Shown: positions 41,334-52,046 of the stretch, in pieces
Numbering within the stretch: position 1 is the first letter of the stretch
Layout of the letters: every line of letters begins with the position of its first letter
Origin: Hennigella sp049177155
GTDB lineage: Bacteria; Bacillota_I; Bacilli_A; Mycoplasmatales; Mycoplasmoidaceae
Direction of reading: 5' to 3'
DNA length: 64,000 nt
Assembly: GCA_049177155.1 (NCBI GenBank)
Contig: CP185407.1
Coordinates: forward strand, 496,001-560,000
Notes under the pieces: generated by a model
What the model saw: only the letters and a program-made list of their open reading frames with translations
Database searches by the model: none
What the model was told of the DNA's origin: nothing
Translations under genes and position numbers: made by a program

Positions 41334-41967
41334 ATTTATATTTAAAGACAATCTTATTAATGTTCTTGTTTAATTGAACAAATTTCTTTTCATACTCAGT
41401 AGGAATATTGTCTTTATTGAATCTATTATGTAATTCTAAATAAAGATCGGTTGTATCATAAACTATATCAATATCTTGACTAGATAACAATAATGATTTA
41501 GTATATGAATATAACCCATCATTATCAGTTTTAAATGCTACTATTCCTGACTTAATCAAAATATTTTTATAAATATCTAAGAAATATCTAGAAGTTAGTC
41601 TTCTTTTTTCGTGACGTTTCTTTGGTCATGGATCAGAAAAATTTAAATAGATAGTGCTGATCTTCTTGTCAAATCGTTTCCATTCTATGTCCTTTGCATC
41701 AGCACAAGCAAAGATTAAATTACTTAATTTAAGTTTATTTCTTTCAATCTTTTTTAATGCTTTTAAAATAACTGTTGAATACTTTTCTATTCCAATATAA
41801 AAGTTATTAGGATGATTTAATGCATGAGTAATTAAAAAATCACCTTTACCACTACCTATTTCTAAATAGATTGGTTTATTAGGTAAAACTATCTTATCAA
41901 TATCTTTATAGTTAGGATACTGTTTGACAAGCTCTGGAGCTTTAGTGTTTGTTCTTAATCTTCCCAT
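41332..41967 (-). CDS. trmB: tRNA (guanine-N7-)-methyltransferase TrmB
   Basis: A 211-residue SAM methyltransferase for m7G46 in tRNA. Motif I is EIGSGKGDFL, and the TrmB hallmark NFSDPWPKKRHEKRRL is complete when one TGA is read as Trp. The C-terminal half has IKSGIVAFKTDNDGLYSY. I choose ATG 41967 (MGRLRTNTK) over an in-frame TTG four codons earlier. The start lies inside the end of the Nudix-like gene (26-base overlap). Confidence 0.93.
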
Positions 41968-42511
41968 AATATGTTTCAAACAAATCTAAACAAGTTAGTA
42001 ATGAAGACAAATATATTTGTCCTTTACTATTTAAAACAATCTTTTTAAGTTGTTGATAGCTAATTCATTTATTTAATGAGATGTTTTCAAAGATCGATCC
42101 ATCTCCTTGCTTTTTGTTAATTGGCTTGATTCCTGTTACATCAAACAAGAAGTTAAACACTGTTTCATTCATTTGAGTAGAAGAAACACAATAGCTTCCA
42201 GCTATTAAATTCTTCTTAGATACTTTTAAATTAGCTTCTTCATAAATTTCAGATAAAGCATTATCTAAAGGAGATTGATTTTCTTCTATTGAACCTGTAA
42301 TAGGACAAGCATATAAATCATCTCATTTTAAATGGGGAACAGTATTTACTACTGGTAATGGTTGATATCTAATTAAAAAGTAATAATTACCTTTTACTTT
42401 CTTAAAGCATAAAATAGCAGTTGAGTTTATTCCTCTTCTTTGAGCATAAACAAAACCTTGCTTTGTTTCATACAATGAAACATATTTATTTTTATATAAC
42501 AACTTATTCAT
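41942..42511 (-). CDS. Nudix hydrolase-like protein with a weakened Nudix box
   Basis: A 189-residue protein with the layout of ADP-ribose pyrophosphatase-type Nudix enzymes. The Nudix box is GSIEENQSPLDNALSEIYEEANL. Compared with GX5EX7REUXEEXGU, the first Glu is Gln, Arg is Ser and the last Gly is Asn, while the metal-binding SEIYEE core remains. It could still bind metal and a nucleotide diphosphate. It overlaps the Abi-like gene by 8 bases at its start and trmB by 26 at its end. Confidence 0.72.
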
Positions 42512-43424
42512 TATTACTTGTTGAACCCATTAAGAACTTATTAACTATTAATTTCAATCTTGGACTAAAGTCACACATTTCAACAGTTCTTTTTAAATCT
42601 TCAAATAATGTTGGTACATTACTAAAGTATTCTAGTAAGATAGCAAAGTCATAGAAATCAAGGAATTGTTTCTTTGCTCTAAACACATCGTTATAGTTAT
42701 TAACCATTTGTTGATCTTGTAAGTTCAACATGTTAACAAACATAACATTGTTATGTGTTATTAAATTTCTTAATGATAAGAAGTTATTGATTAAGTCATC
42801 AAAAGCAGAAACTTTATTTGGTGATAATCTAAAGAACTTAACAACTTTCTTCTTTAGTTGATCATTTAGAGCAAAATATACTAATACAGTTGTAGAGAAT
42901 GTTCATGTTAAACATAAAGCATCTAATGGACATGTTCTTCACTTTAAATATAGATTGTTTCTTGAAACATTCTCATATGTATTAGTGTTAGGGTTAATGT
43001 GAGCATACTTAGTCATCTTATTGACTAGTTGTTCAAATCCTACCCCACATAAACTACTACTAGCATTAGAGAAGATTTGGTGTTTTAGAAAATCTTTATC
43101 TCTAGCAAATAAACAGCCATCATATATTCTATATGTGTCTTCAATAATATAAGCTATTTGCGTATTTAATCGTTTTTCAATTTCTAGCAAATGGTCTAAG
43201 AATAAGATAGAAATCTTCTTATCTAATTCATATAAATTCAATAAATCATCTGTAGTAATTTGTAATTGTCCAAAGTTTTGCTTTTCAAGCAACTTTAGAT
43301 AAGGTTTCATTACCCGATTGTAGTTTTCATTAACAACGCTTTTAGTTAAGCGTTTAACATCAGAAATAATTATCCCTTTTGATTGGAGATGGGATAATAA
43401 CCGATTTAAAATAGTATCATTCAT
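42504..43424 (-). CDS. Abi family (Abi_2/AbiD/F-like) protein with HEPN motif
   Basis: A 306-residue protein with the Abi_2 layout: a start KGIIISDVKRLTKSVVNENYNRVMKPYLKLL, then LYELDKKISILFLDHLLEIEKRLNTQIAY. A C-terminal HEPN-type R-x4-H motif is at Arg219-His224 (LRNLITH). Abi_2 members include abortive-infection proteins and are grouped with HEPN ribonucleases. The target is unknown. TATAAT ends just 6 bases before the ATG, so the mRNA may be leaderless. It is divergent from pgi, with a 28-base palindrome between. Confidence 0.75.
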
Positions 43425-43430
43425 ACTTTT

Positions 43431-43436
43431 ATTATA
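43431..43436 (-). promoter_or_regulatory. -10 box of the Abi-like gene (leaderless)
   Basis: TATAAT, then AAAAGT, then ATG at 43424. The 43446-43473 palindrome lies directly upstream. Confidence 0.5.
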
Positions 43437-43445
43437 TCTTAATCA

Positions 43446-43473
43446 TAAATACATACATAAATGTATGTATTTA
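43446..43473. repeat. 28-base palindrome between Abi-like gene and pgi
   Basis: Perfect 13-base arms TAAATACATACAT and ATGTATGTATTTA around an AA spacer. It is flanked by outward -10 boxes: minus 43436-43431 and plus 43480-43485. It is an operator or cruciform candidate for both genes. Confidence 0.65.
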
Positions 43474-43479
43474 ATTTGT

Positions 43480-43485
43480 TATAAT
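43480..43485 (+). promoter_or_regulatory. -10 box of pgi
   Basis: TATAAT, with 12 bases to the pgi ATG at 43498 and no Shine-Dalgarno. Confidence 0.45.
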
Positions 43486-43497
43486 GAGTATGAACTT

Positions 43498-44778
43498 ATG
43501 ATTAGATTAGAAACAAAATATACAAAAGGTATAGTTACTGATAACGTCATTTCTAGATTTTATCAAGGTAGACTAAAACGTATTATTAAAAAGATAAATA
43601 AGAGAAAAGCTTATGGTTCTAATATGACTGGATGATTTAACTATGTTAAATCATATGACAAAGAAACCATCCAATCTATGCAAAACGTAGCTAACCAATG
43701 GCATAAAATGCACATTAAAAATGTGGTAGTTATTGGTATTGGTGGTAGCTACTTAGGAATTAAAGCTGGAATGGACATGCTAAGTTCACAATTTAGCCAA
43801 AAAGATTTTAATGTTTATTTTGCTCATAACTTTAATCATAATTACTTGCTAAGTCTATTAAAAGGTTTAGGAGATAAACCTTTTGGTATTATTGTTATTT
43901 CTAAATCTGGAACTACTTTAGAACCTGCTGTAGCACTAAACATGTTCTACCGTAGATTACAAAGAAACGTAGGGCAAGAAAAAGCTAATAAGTTAGTAGT
44001 AGCTATTACAGATAAAGAAAAAGGTACATTACTTCGTAATGCTATTAAAAAGAACTGAACTAGATTCGTTATTCCAAACAACATTGGTGGTAGATATTCA
44101 GCTCTAACCCCTGCTGGAATGTTCTTATTTGTTTTATTAGGTTTTGATTACAAAGCTATTATCAAAGGAGCATCTGATGCAGCAAGAGATCTAGCTGATC
44201 CAAATCTAGAGACAAACGATGCATTTAAATATGCATGTTATCGTTGTTACTTCCGTTCCTTCCAACGTTACCAAGTAGAAAACTTCATTGTTTATGATCC
44301 GGGTTTAACAATGATGTGTGAAGTATGAAAACAACTATTTGGTGAATCTGAAGGTAAAGACCACAAGGCTTTATATCCTTCAACATCATTGTTTACTACA
44401 GATTTACACTCTATGGGTCAATACCTTCAAGAAGGTACTAGAAACTTCTTTGAAACTACTTTATATATCAAACAACCAATTTTAGATACTACTTTATCAT
44501 TCAACAAAGATAGTAACTTAAGTTACTTAAATGGTAAGAAACTATCATATGTTAATGAGGTAGCTATGTTATCTACCGTTCAAGCCCACTATGAAGAAGG
44601 TAGAGTAAATAACCTAATTATCTATGTAGATAAGCAAGATGCTTATCACTTTGGTTATTTATATATGTGATTATGTTTTGCCGCAATGGCTAGTGCTTAT
44701 TTACTACATTTAAACCCATTTAACCAACCTGGGGTAGAAGTATATAAGCGTCGTATTGCTGCAATACTTAAAAAATAA
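43498..44778 (+). CDS. pgi: Glucose-6-phosphate isomerase
   Basis: A 426-residue PGI, the second step of glycolysis. Conserved blocks are VIGIGGSYLGIKAGMDML, the ISKSGTTLEPAVAL sugar-phosphate site, GGRYSALTPAGMF and the ending HLNPFNQPGVEVYKR with the catalytic Gln/Glu region. I take the start at ATG 43498 because it is in frame and gives the usual mycoplasma length. An ATG at 43490 is out of frame. Confidence 0.95.
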
Positions 44779-44785
44779 ATATTAG

Positions 44786-44804
44786 TATAATATAGAATAA
44801 AGGA
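44786..44804 (+). promoter_or_regulatory. -10 box and ribosome site of the ktrA-like gene
   Basis: TATAAT at 44786-44791 and AAAGGA at 44799-44804, with ATG at 44813. Confidence 0.5.
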
Positions 44805-44812
44805 CAAAGATT

Positions 44813-45481
44813 ATGGCAAAAGTTGAATATTGTGTAATTGGTTATGGTCGTTTTGGTGGCAAAGTTGCTGACCAATTAAATGAACTAGGTAAAAGAGTAA
44901 TGGTCATCGAAGATGACTCTTCTTTATGTGATAAAATTTCAAGATTACATGAAATTGTTGTTAAAGCCGATGCAACAGATATTAATGCTTTAGCAGACTG
45001 TGGTGTTAGAAATGTAAAAACAGTTATTGTTGCTACTAGTGCCATTGAAAACTCAATTATGATCTGTGCCAACTTAAGACAACTAGAAGTTGAAAACGTT
45101 ATTGCCAGAGCTAAAAACGCTACCCATGAACGTGTTTTAAAAACAATGGGTATTACTAACGTTATTACTCCTGAAACTGAAATTGCTAACAAGTTAGCTA
45201 TTCAATTAGTTTACAACTTAGGTGCTGATATTACAGCCATCAACAAAGAAGTATGTTGAATTAAGACTGTTGTAACTAACCCAGATATCTTACATAAAAA
45301 TATCTTTGCTTTGCAACTAAAGGAAAAATTTGATGCTTTAGTTATTTCTATTCAAAGAAAGAACGATATTATTTTCCCAATTAAACAAACTACCCAATTT
45401 AAGATTGGTGATATTGTTAGTATTGTTTGTCCTAACAAGAATATTCAAAAGATTATTGAAACATTATCTAACTCTAAATAA
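44813..45481 (+). CDS. Potassium uptake regulatory protein KtrA/TrkA family
   Basis: A 222-residue cytosolic RCK protein. The Rossmann TrkA-N domain begins YCVIGYGRFGGKVADQL, followed by MVIEDDSS and VKADATDINAL, typical for NAD(H)- or ATP-binding gating domains. A TrkA-C domain lies at about 140-220. It would gate a KtrB/TrkH-like channel, but no such membrane gene is next to it in the window. Two glycosyltransferase genes follow after only 3 bases. Confidence 0.87.
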
Positions 45482-45484
45482 TCT

Positions 45485-46303
45485 ATGATTAAGATTGTCT
45501 ATGCATGTAATGATGGCTATTTTGATGGGTTATACCTATCAATATTGTCTATTGTTAGAAGAACAAGACAACCAATATCTTTTTATTTGTTAAGTGGTGA
45601 CTTTACAGATCTTGATAAAAAATACACAATCTTATCAAACAAACATTCCAAAATCATAAATGATTTAGTTAAAGAATACAACTCTAAAAGTTCATTTGAA
45701 GTTTTAGATTGTACAGATTTAGCTAATAAATACATTCATGTAAAACATAATAAACATTTTAGTCCATATGCTAACTTACGTTTATTAATGCACTTCTTAA
45801 AACCGTTAACTGACAAACTAATTTATTTAGATTCAGATGTAATGGTTTGTGGGGACATTAATGAACTATACAACATTAATGTTGATGGTTATGAATTAGC
45901 AGCATGTCATAATTGATGATTCAGACATACATTAACAAAGAATACATTTAATTCGGGTGTTTTGCTTATTAATATGGATGAATGCAAAAAGACAGATTAT
46001 TTTAATAAAGCGTTAGCTTTGCTAAATTCTCATTCATATAAATGAGCCGACCAAACAGCCCTAAATAAAGCTGCTACTAAAATGAAATATTTCCCTGGTA
46101 ATGATTATCGTTTTAACCGTCAATCAGAAAAAATTCATAAAGGCGATGTTATTAAACATTTTTGCAATAGATGAAGAGGTTGGCCTTTTTGATGCAACAT
46201 TAAACAATGAGATGTCAAAAACGTTCATAAACATTTAAAAATATTCATCTTTGATGAAGATTATAAAATTTGAAAAGAAAGCAAAACTAAAAATAAGGAG
46301 TAG
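45485..46303 (+). CDS. Glycosyltransferase family 8 protein, copy 1
   Basis: A 272-residue GT8 (galactosyl/glucosyltransferase) protein. It begins MIKIVYACNDGYFDGLYLSI, has the metal-binding DxD in IYLDSDVMVCGDI, FNSGVLLINM, the DQTALN acceptor-side motif and the C-terminal HFCNRWRGWPF. No membrane segment is seen. It would use a UDP-sugar to build a glycan or glycolipid. The stop codon follows the AAGGAG of the next gene, so the pair is co-translated. Confidence 0.83.
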
Positions 46304-46305
46304 TT

Positions 46306-47130
46306 ATGATTACAATAGAAATTGGCGTAAATGACGGATGATTTGAAGGTACATATTTGATGGTTTATTCTCTTGTAAAGAGAACTAAAGAAACTATTCA
46401 ATTTTATTGTTTGTCTGGAAATTTTACTGAACTAAATCCTAAAAATATAATTCTAAGCAAAGAACATGAACAAATAATTGACAAGATGGTTAAATCATTT
46501 AACCCAAAAAACTCTTTCAAAGTTTTAGATTGTACTAATCTTTTCCATAAGACCTTTCCTAATTTGCAATGAAGAAAAATGTGGGCTGGTCCTTATGCAA
46601 TGATGAGACTTTTATTACATAAAATTCCTCAATTTAAAGGAAAAGTTATCCATCTAGATATTGACTTAATGTTGAATGGAGATATTAGGGAACTTTATGA
46701 TAGTGACTTACATGGTGCTGAAATAGCCGCTACTAGAGATAGAGTTCTTCTATTTAAAAATTGAAGAAGATATTTCAACGCTGGTGTCATGCTAATGGAC
46801 ATTGATAAAATTAGAGAAAAGAAATCTTTTGATAGATGTGTTAAATATGTTTTAGAAAAAAGACCATTCATGCTTGATCAAGATGCAATTAATAAATATT
46901 GTAAAATAATTAGATTTCCTGGTGATGACTACCGATTTAACTATCAAAGACCAGATATTAAAGATGACACTTTAATAAAACACTTCTTTAGTAGTTATAG
47001 AATGAATCGTAAAAAATTCAAAATTCGCCAATGAGAAATTGATAGAGTACAAAATGTTTTGCATATTCATTACTGAGATGAAGACTACAAACATTTCTTA
47101 AAAGAAAAAGAAAAGTGAAATAAAAAATAA
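46306..47130 (+). CDS. Glycosyltransferase family 8 protein, copy 2
   Basis: A 274-residue paralogue of the preceding gene (same opening ITIEIGVNDGWFEGTYLM, FNAGVMLMDID, LDQDAIN). Its DxD is DID (HLDIDLML) instead of DSD. The two copies differ enough to suggest different acceptors or donors. AAGGAG precedes the start and overlaps the stop of copy 1. It ends on a terminator facing the glf operon. Confidence 0.82.
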
Positions 47131-47148
47131 GGTTATACCTTATTTTTT
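47122..47148. terminator. Bidirectional terminator between the GT8 pair and the glf operon
   Basis: AAAAAATAAGGT, loop TAT, ACCTTATTTTTT: a perfect 12-base stem at the ends of two convergent glycan gene groups. Confidence 0.85.
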
Positions 47149-48036
47149 TATAAATCTTTTAACCATTATTAGATAAAGCAATCAAAGGAATGGTCTTGTA
47201 TAAATTGGAAAACCAGAATAATCTACTTTCTTCTTTCCAAAATCATAAGATAGATTATGTCGTTTAAGATACATACGTATCTTCTTCATGCCAATTACAT
47301 AATAGAAGAATGGGTTAATTCATTTTCTTTCTGCATATAAATCAAAATTACTTGTCATCTTTTCGAGACCAAGTTCTTGTTTAGCAAAAGACATAGAATT
47401 ACCAGGTCTAGCACATCAATATAATGATGTGGCTTTGGTTGTATATTTAATTGTATGACTAGCTAAGAAAGCTGAAGTAAATAAGACAGTGTCTTGATAA
47501 GCAACACCTTCTCTTAGTGTTTCAGTCTCATAGAATATCTTATTCTTAATTCATCCTGATTGTGGAACAATTAGTGGTGTATGATATTGTCATTGTCTTT
47601 GTTTGGTTAGTTTCTTTTTTGTTAAAAAGAAATAAGGAATAATTTTTACTTTCTTCTTTTTACCATTTCAACGGTAAAAACCAGAAACAAACAAATCAAC
47701 ATTTTCACAGTTTTTGTTTACTGTATAAAAACTTTGCGGTAGTAATTGATCATCAGCATCACATATAACTACATAATCATTCTTAGCTAATTGTTTAGCC
47801 TTAACATAGTTAATAACACTTCCTCAGTTACCATTAGCTTTACTGTGAAACTTAATATGTTTGTATTGTTTTGCATAATGTTCACAAATTTGTTTTGTTG
47901 TATCAGTTGAACCATCATCGATGATGATGTGTTCAATGTTAGATAGAGGATAATTAGCATGAATAACTGCTTCAATACACTTACTTATGTATTTAGCACC
48001 ATTGTATACTGGGGTAATAATAGAAAATGTTTTCAT
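47140..48036 (-). CDS. Glycosyltransferase family 2 protein
   Basis: A 298-residue GT2 enzyme. The start FSIITPVYNGAKYISKCIEAV is typical, with DDGSTD and the DxD-like CDADDQLLP. It has no multi-span membrane region except a weak hydrophobic end (FLWLLYLIM). It is the last gene of the glf operon and its start overlaps the hydrolase stop as TAATG. It might transfer galactofuranose from the glf product, which is an inference from neighbourhood. Confidence 0.83.
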
Positions 48037-48911
48037 TATTTATTCTCCTCAATAAATTTCAATACTAATTTATACAAATCAATTGATTCTTTAGGTTCCA
48101 TAGATAAAACATGATAACCGGTTGGAAACATTGTAAAATGTTTGCTATCAGCCTTTTTGCTAATTTTACGAACCTTTTTAGCATTAGACATTACATCTTG
48201 TCCAGATTGAACATACATAAAGTTGTATAAAGAGTGTCTACCATATTTACAAATAAATTTGAATGATGGTCTCATATATCTTCATACAGCTAAATTTATC
48301 TTTGTGTTCGTCTTTGAAGGTGGAACAATATGTAATAGTCTAGCAAATAATGGGTCACGACTAAATTGTTCTTGACCTTTTTGAACAGGTGGAATATGAC
48401 ATTCAACATTAAATAATAATGTTAATAACTCTCTTCAAGCAATTGAATACAATTCCTTAGCTGACTTCTTATCTGGGTTAGCAATAGTAAAAGGCATGTT
48501 TCAGCCAACAGTTCCATTAACTTTATTTTTATTATTTTTGTAATAAACAAAGTTTATAGCTGTTCCTCACGACTCGCCTAACAAATATATTCTTCTATTT
48601 GGAAGTTGTGTCTTTGTTCATCTAACTACTTCATCTAATTCTTTTAAATAAAACTTCTTAAATTGAGATGGTTTATTTCTATTTTCATTATGACCAGCTT
48701 TTTCATATGTTACAAAGTAATGATTATCATATGCAATGTTATCCATATATAAACAAGAAGGAATAGAGTTGCCTATACCACCATTAAATATAAAGACTAC
48801 GGAATCATCAGATATGTTCTTTGGATTAACAATAACAGCAGGAATTGAATGTTTAAATTCCTTGCTTTTTATTTCATAAAGATTTATTCTATTTTGTGCG
48901 AACTTAAGCAT
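48036..48911 (-). CDS. Alpha/beta hydrolase in the glf operon
   Basis: A 291-residue alpha/beta-hydrolase fold protein. The nucleophile elbow is GESWG, the acid is probably Asp in VQSGQDVM, and the base is His in PTGYHVLSM. The oxyanion-side motif FNGGIGNS follows the first strands. It may be a lipase/esterase or an acyl-trimming enzyme for a glycolipid. It overlaps glf by 8 bases and the GT2 gene by one, so its level is tied to glycan synthesis. Confidence 0.78.
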
Positions 48912-50052
48912 TGCCTAACCTCTTTGCAAGATCTAATGCTTGCTTAATGGCATCATCAATATCAAAGTATTTGTATTGAGCTAATCTACCTAATGGGTAG
49001 AAATTGTTGTATTTTTTAAATTCTTGTACATATTTTTGATATGAAGCAGCGTTACTATCATTAATGATAGGATAGTATCTTTGATTAAAACGACAACTGT
49101 TTAATTCAAATGCACCAGGATATTCTCTAGATATAGTAGTTGTTTCAATTTTTTGTAATGTCATTTGTTTGTATTCAGCTATTCTAGTCATACTAGCATC
49201 TGCTGGATAATTAACTACTGCAGCTTCTTGAAACATATCTTTATTAATGTTTTCAAATTGAATATCAAGACTTCGATATGGTAGCATACCATGTTTATAT
49301 TTTAATAATTCATCTAATGCTCCACAGTAAACAACTGGTGATGTAACTATGTTATCATCCCATAATATACTTTCTTTGAATTGCAAATGTTCTAATGCAT
49401 TAACACCTTTAAAAACTTTAATGTTTTTGTGGTTAAGCATAGCTTCAATCATTTTGGTATAACCTTCATTAGGCAAACCTTGATACTTATCCTCAGGAAA
49501 GTAATTATGTTCATATCCTAAAATGATTTTCACTCTATTAATTGTGTTTGGATCAATGTTTTCAAACTTTGTTCCTCACATCTTACTTGAATAGTTAAAA
49601 TAAACATTTTGTGAAATTCAATCAACGAATTGTTTAATGGTTGAATCATTAATTTGTTTTAATTCAAACAATGTAATTGTTTTTTTATTAGGAAAAGACT
49701 TTTTAAGTAAATTGATAACATCAGTAGCTTTATTGCCCATGATTACTTCAATTGATTTGAAATTAATTGGTAATGGAAATACTTTGTTATCTACATTAAC
49801 CAACACTTTGTGTTGATAATTATTTAAAGTAGTAAATTTGCTAACAAAAGCATAGACATCTTCATAACTAGTATGGAAAATGTGTGGACCATACTTGTGC
49901 ACTAAAACGTCACTTCTATCTTTAAAATCGTAACAGTTGCCACCAACAAAATTATTTTTTTCGTAAACTGATACTTCTCAACCCTTATTAGCTAATTCAT
50001 TAGCTAATGATGCTCCAGAAATACCACTTCCTACAATAATAATTTTTTTCAT
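48904..50052 (-). CDS. glf: UDP-galactopyranose mutase
   Basis: A 382-residue FAD enzyme that interconverts UDP-galactopyranose and UDP-galactofuranose. The FAD-binding start is IIIVGSGISGASLANEL, followed by FVGGNCYD and the typical HKYGPHIFHTS. The PLPIN, PYRSLDIQFE and final NNFYPLGRLAQYKYFDIDDAI (binding and catalytic) segments are in place. It begins one base after the flippase-like gene. A Glf implies galactofuranose-containing glycans or glycolipids in this cell. Confidence 0.95.
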
Positions 50053-50053
50053 A

Positions 50054-51316
50054 TTAAACGATTTTGTGATGTTTTTTATAACGACGCGCTTGGATTGTTG
50101 TCAAACCAATTAAAGCACCTAAACCAAATAATGCTGGTAAGTAAGCACCAAAGACTCTTCAAACTAAAATTGCATTGTTAACAATTCCTGTTGTAATCTC
50201 TTTTACATCTCCAGGAACTGGAGTAATTTTAAATCCACCAAGTTCTACAAGGAATGTAGATAGTAAGAATTGTAAAGATCCTTCACCATTAGGTGCAATA
50301 AAGTTTAGACGGTTAGCTGTGAAAGTTACGTTAGCACAGTTAAATGCTTGTCAGAAATTAAATGTTGAGTTATAAACTTGACCATCAGCATTGTATGTTG
50401 ACATAAAGAATAATGCTCAGTTAACTGCAAAGTAAAGAATAAGCTCACCAACAATTAATATTCCTAATATTAGAAGTGTTGTCTTTCAATCCTTCATATA
50501 TTCAATAAATTGTTCTTTCATCACAGCTTTATTTTTGTATTTTTCTTTAGTTTCTTCTTTAGTGTGATATTGCATGTGAAGTTTTTGTTTTACTCAGTTA
50601 AAACATCTAGACATAAAGTAATGGATGTTTTTAGACATGTTTAACAAAATCATGAATGCTATGCTAAAAGCATCAATTATAATACCAGCACATAAAAGAA
50701 TGAATGCTGACATTCCTGCAGGATTTGTTAATAATGCATCTCTAGAAATAAGCACCATTACAAATGAAGGGAATGTTACACCAAATTGAACTATTTGTCA
50801 TAATAGTGTGTTACTAAATAAAATACTTGTAGCACGGGACGTTGGAACCCCTTTGGTTTTTAACCAAAAGATAAAGTAAGGGTCACTAAACATTACAGGA
50901 GTAGTGGCTCTAAAAAATGAAATGGTTAATCCAAATAACCAATATTCTCATTGAGGTATTTTATACCCTAGCTTTGCTAATCTTGGTCAAACACCAGCAT
51001 AAATAGAGAATCCTATAAAAAAGAAATAACAAAGTAATAAGATAAACCAAAGTGCACCAAGCTCTTCGCCAAAACCTTGTTTCATTGATTCAAATAGCTT
51101 AACAAAGTTAATATCTAGAATAAAAACAATTGTTAAAGCTAATAAAGCAATAGATAAAACGAAGAAAAGAATCAAAAAGAATATCTTTTTTTTGTCAAAG
51201 AATGTCTTATTTTTACCGTTCTTGTTGTCAAAAGCAGCAGATTCTTCAATAAGTAAATGATCTGGGTTCTTTTCACCCTTAATGACTGTTTTTTTAACTT
51301 TTTCGGTCTTAGCCAT
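50054..51316 (-). CDS. YbhN/UPF0104-like (LPG synthase TM domain) membrane protein
   Basis: A 420-residue multi-span protein with a cytosolic, charged N-terminus (1-44) and about eight predicted helices. The FRATTPVMFSDPYFIFWLKT patch and NFIAPNGEGSLQFLLSTFL near the C-terminus recall the LPG_synthase_TM/UPF0104 family, which includes AglD- and MprF-type lipid flippase domains. It is the first gene of the glf operon, with TATAAT 9 bases before the ATG. It may flip a glycolipid carrier. Confidence 0.7.
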
Positions 51317-51325
51317 AATATATAA

Positions 51326-51331
51326 ATTATA
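51326..51331 (-). promoter_or_regulatory. -10 box of the glf operon (leaderless)
   Basis: TATAAT, 9 bases before the ATG at 51316. No Shine-Dalgarno is present. Confidence 0.45.
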
Positions 51332-51362
51332 TTTATTTATATGCTATATACATATATATTAT

Positions 51363-52046
51363 TTATTTAGAATAATATTCTAAAACTTTCAAAGAAATCT
51401 TTTCAATTTGCTTAGAAAGTTGCTTGTAGTTAGTGTGATATTGATCATCACTACTAGAATCTAAAGATAGGTTGTCAGACACAATCTTTACACATAAAAA
51501 GTCAGTTTTTGTTTTATTACAAACTTGGGCTATTGCCATAGCTTCCATATCAAAACCTATAACATCTTTATTTGCTAATGATGGGTAGGCTTCTATATTA
51601 TTAAGGGTTACAACTACGTCACCTGTGGCTATAGTTCCAACTACAGAATTCTTATTAATTGATTTCAAGAAATCAACATATTCCTTTTTAATATCCAATC
51701 TGATTGGTTCATCAGTTAATTGATTAAGTTGATATTTAAATGCAGTCATGTCTACATCATCATATTCAACACTATCTGCTATTAAAACTGACCCTGGAAT
51801 AATGTTAGCTTTATAAGCTCCAGCTAACCCTATATTAAAAATTTTATCAACACCAAAGTTAATAACCATGTTCATAGCTGTTAGTGCTGCATTAACTTTA
51901 CCAACACCACTAAAACAAACTACTACTTGTTTGTCATTGATATTACCAATGTAATATCTAACCCCATTAAATTCAATTACTTTAGCGTTAATGGTTTTGA
52001 TTAGATTATTGGTTTCCATTTTTTCAGCAGCTATTAAACCAATCAT
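51363..52046 (-). CDS. mtnN: 5'-methylthioadenosine/S-adenosylhomocysteine nucleosidase
   Basis: A 227-residue MTA/SAH nucleosidase. It has MIGLIAAEKME, FSGVGKVNAALTAM, the GLAG phosphate/purine loop, and FDMEAMAIAQVC...VKIVSDN with the catalytic Asp. It splits by-products of SAM-dependent methylation, of which there are several enzymes in this window (TrmB, MiaB, MtaB). Its start overlaps the stop of the nadD fusion gene as TAATG. Confidence 0.93.
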   Translation of the reverse strand: MIGLIAAEKMETNNLIKTINAKVIEFNGVRYYIGNINDKQVVVCFSGVGKVNAALTAMNMVINFGVDKIFNIGLAGAYKANIIPGSVLIADSVEYDDVDMTAFKYQLNQLTDEPIRLDIKKEYVDFLKSINKNSVVGTIATGDVVVTLNNIEAYPSLANKDVIGFDMEAMAIAQVCNKTKTDFLCVKIVSDNLSLDSSSDDQYHTNYKQLSKQIEKISLKVLEYYSK

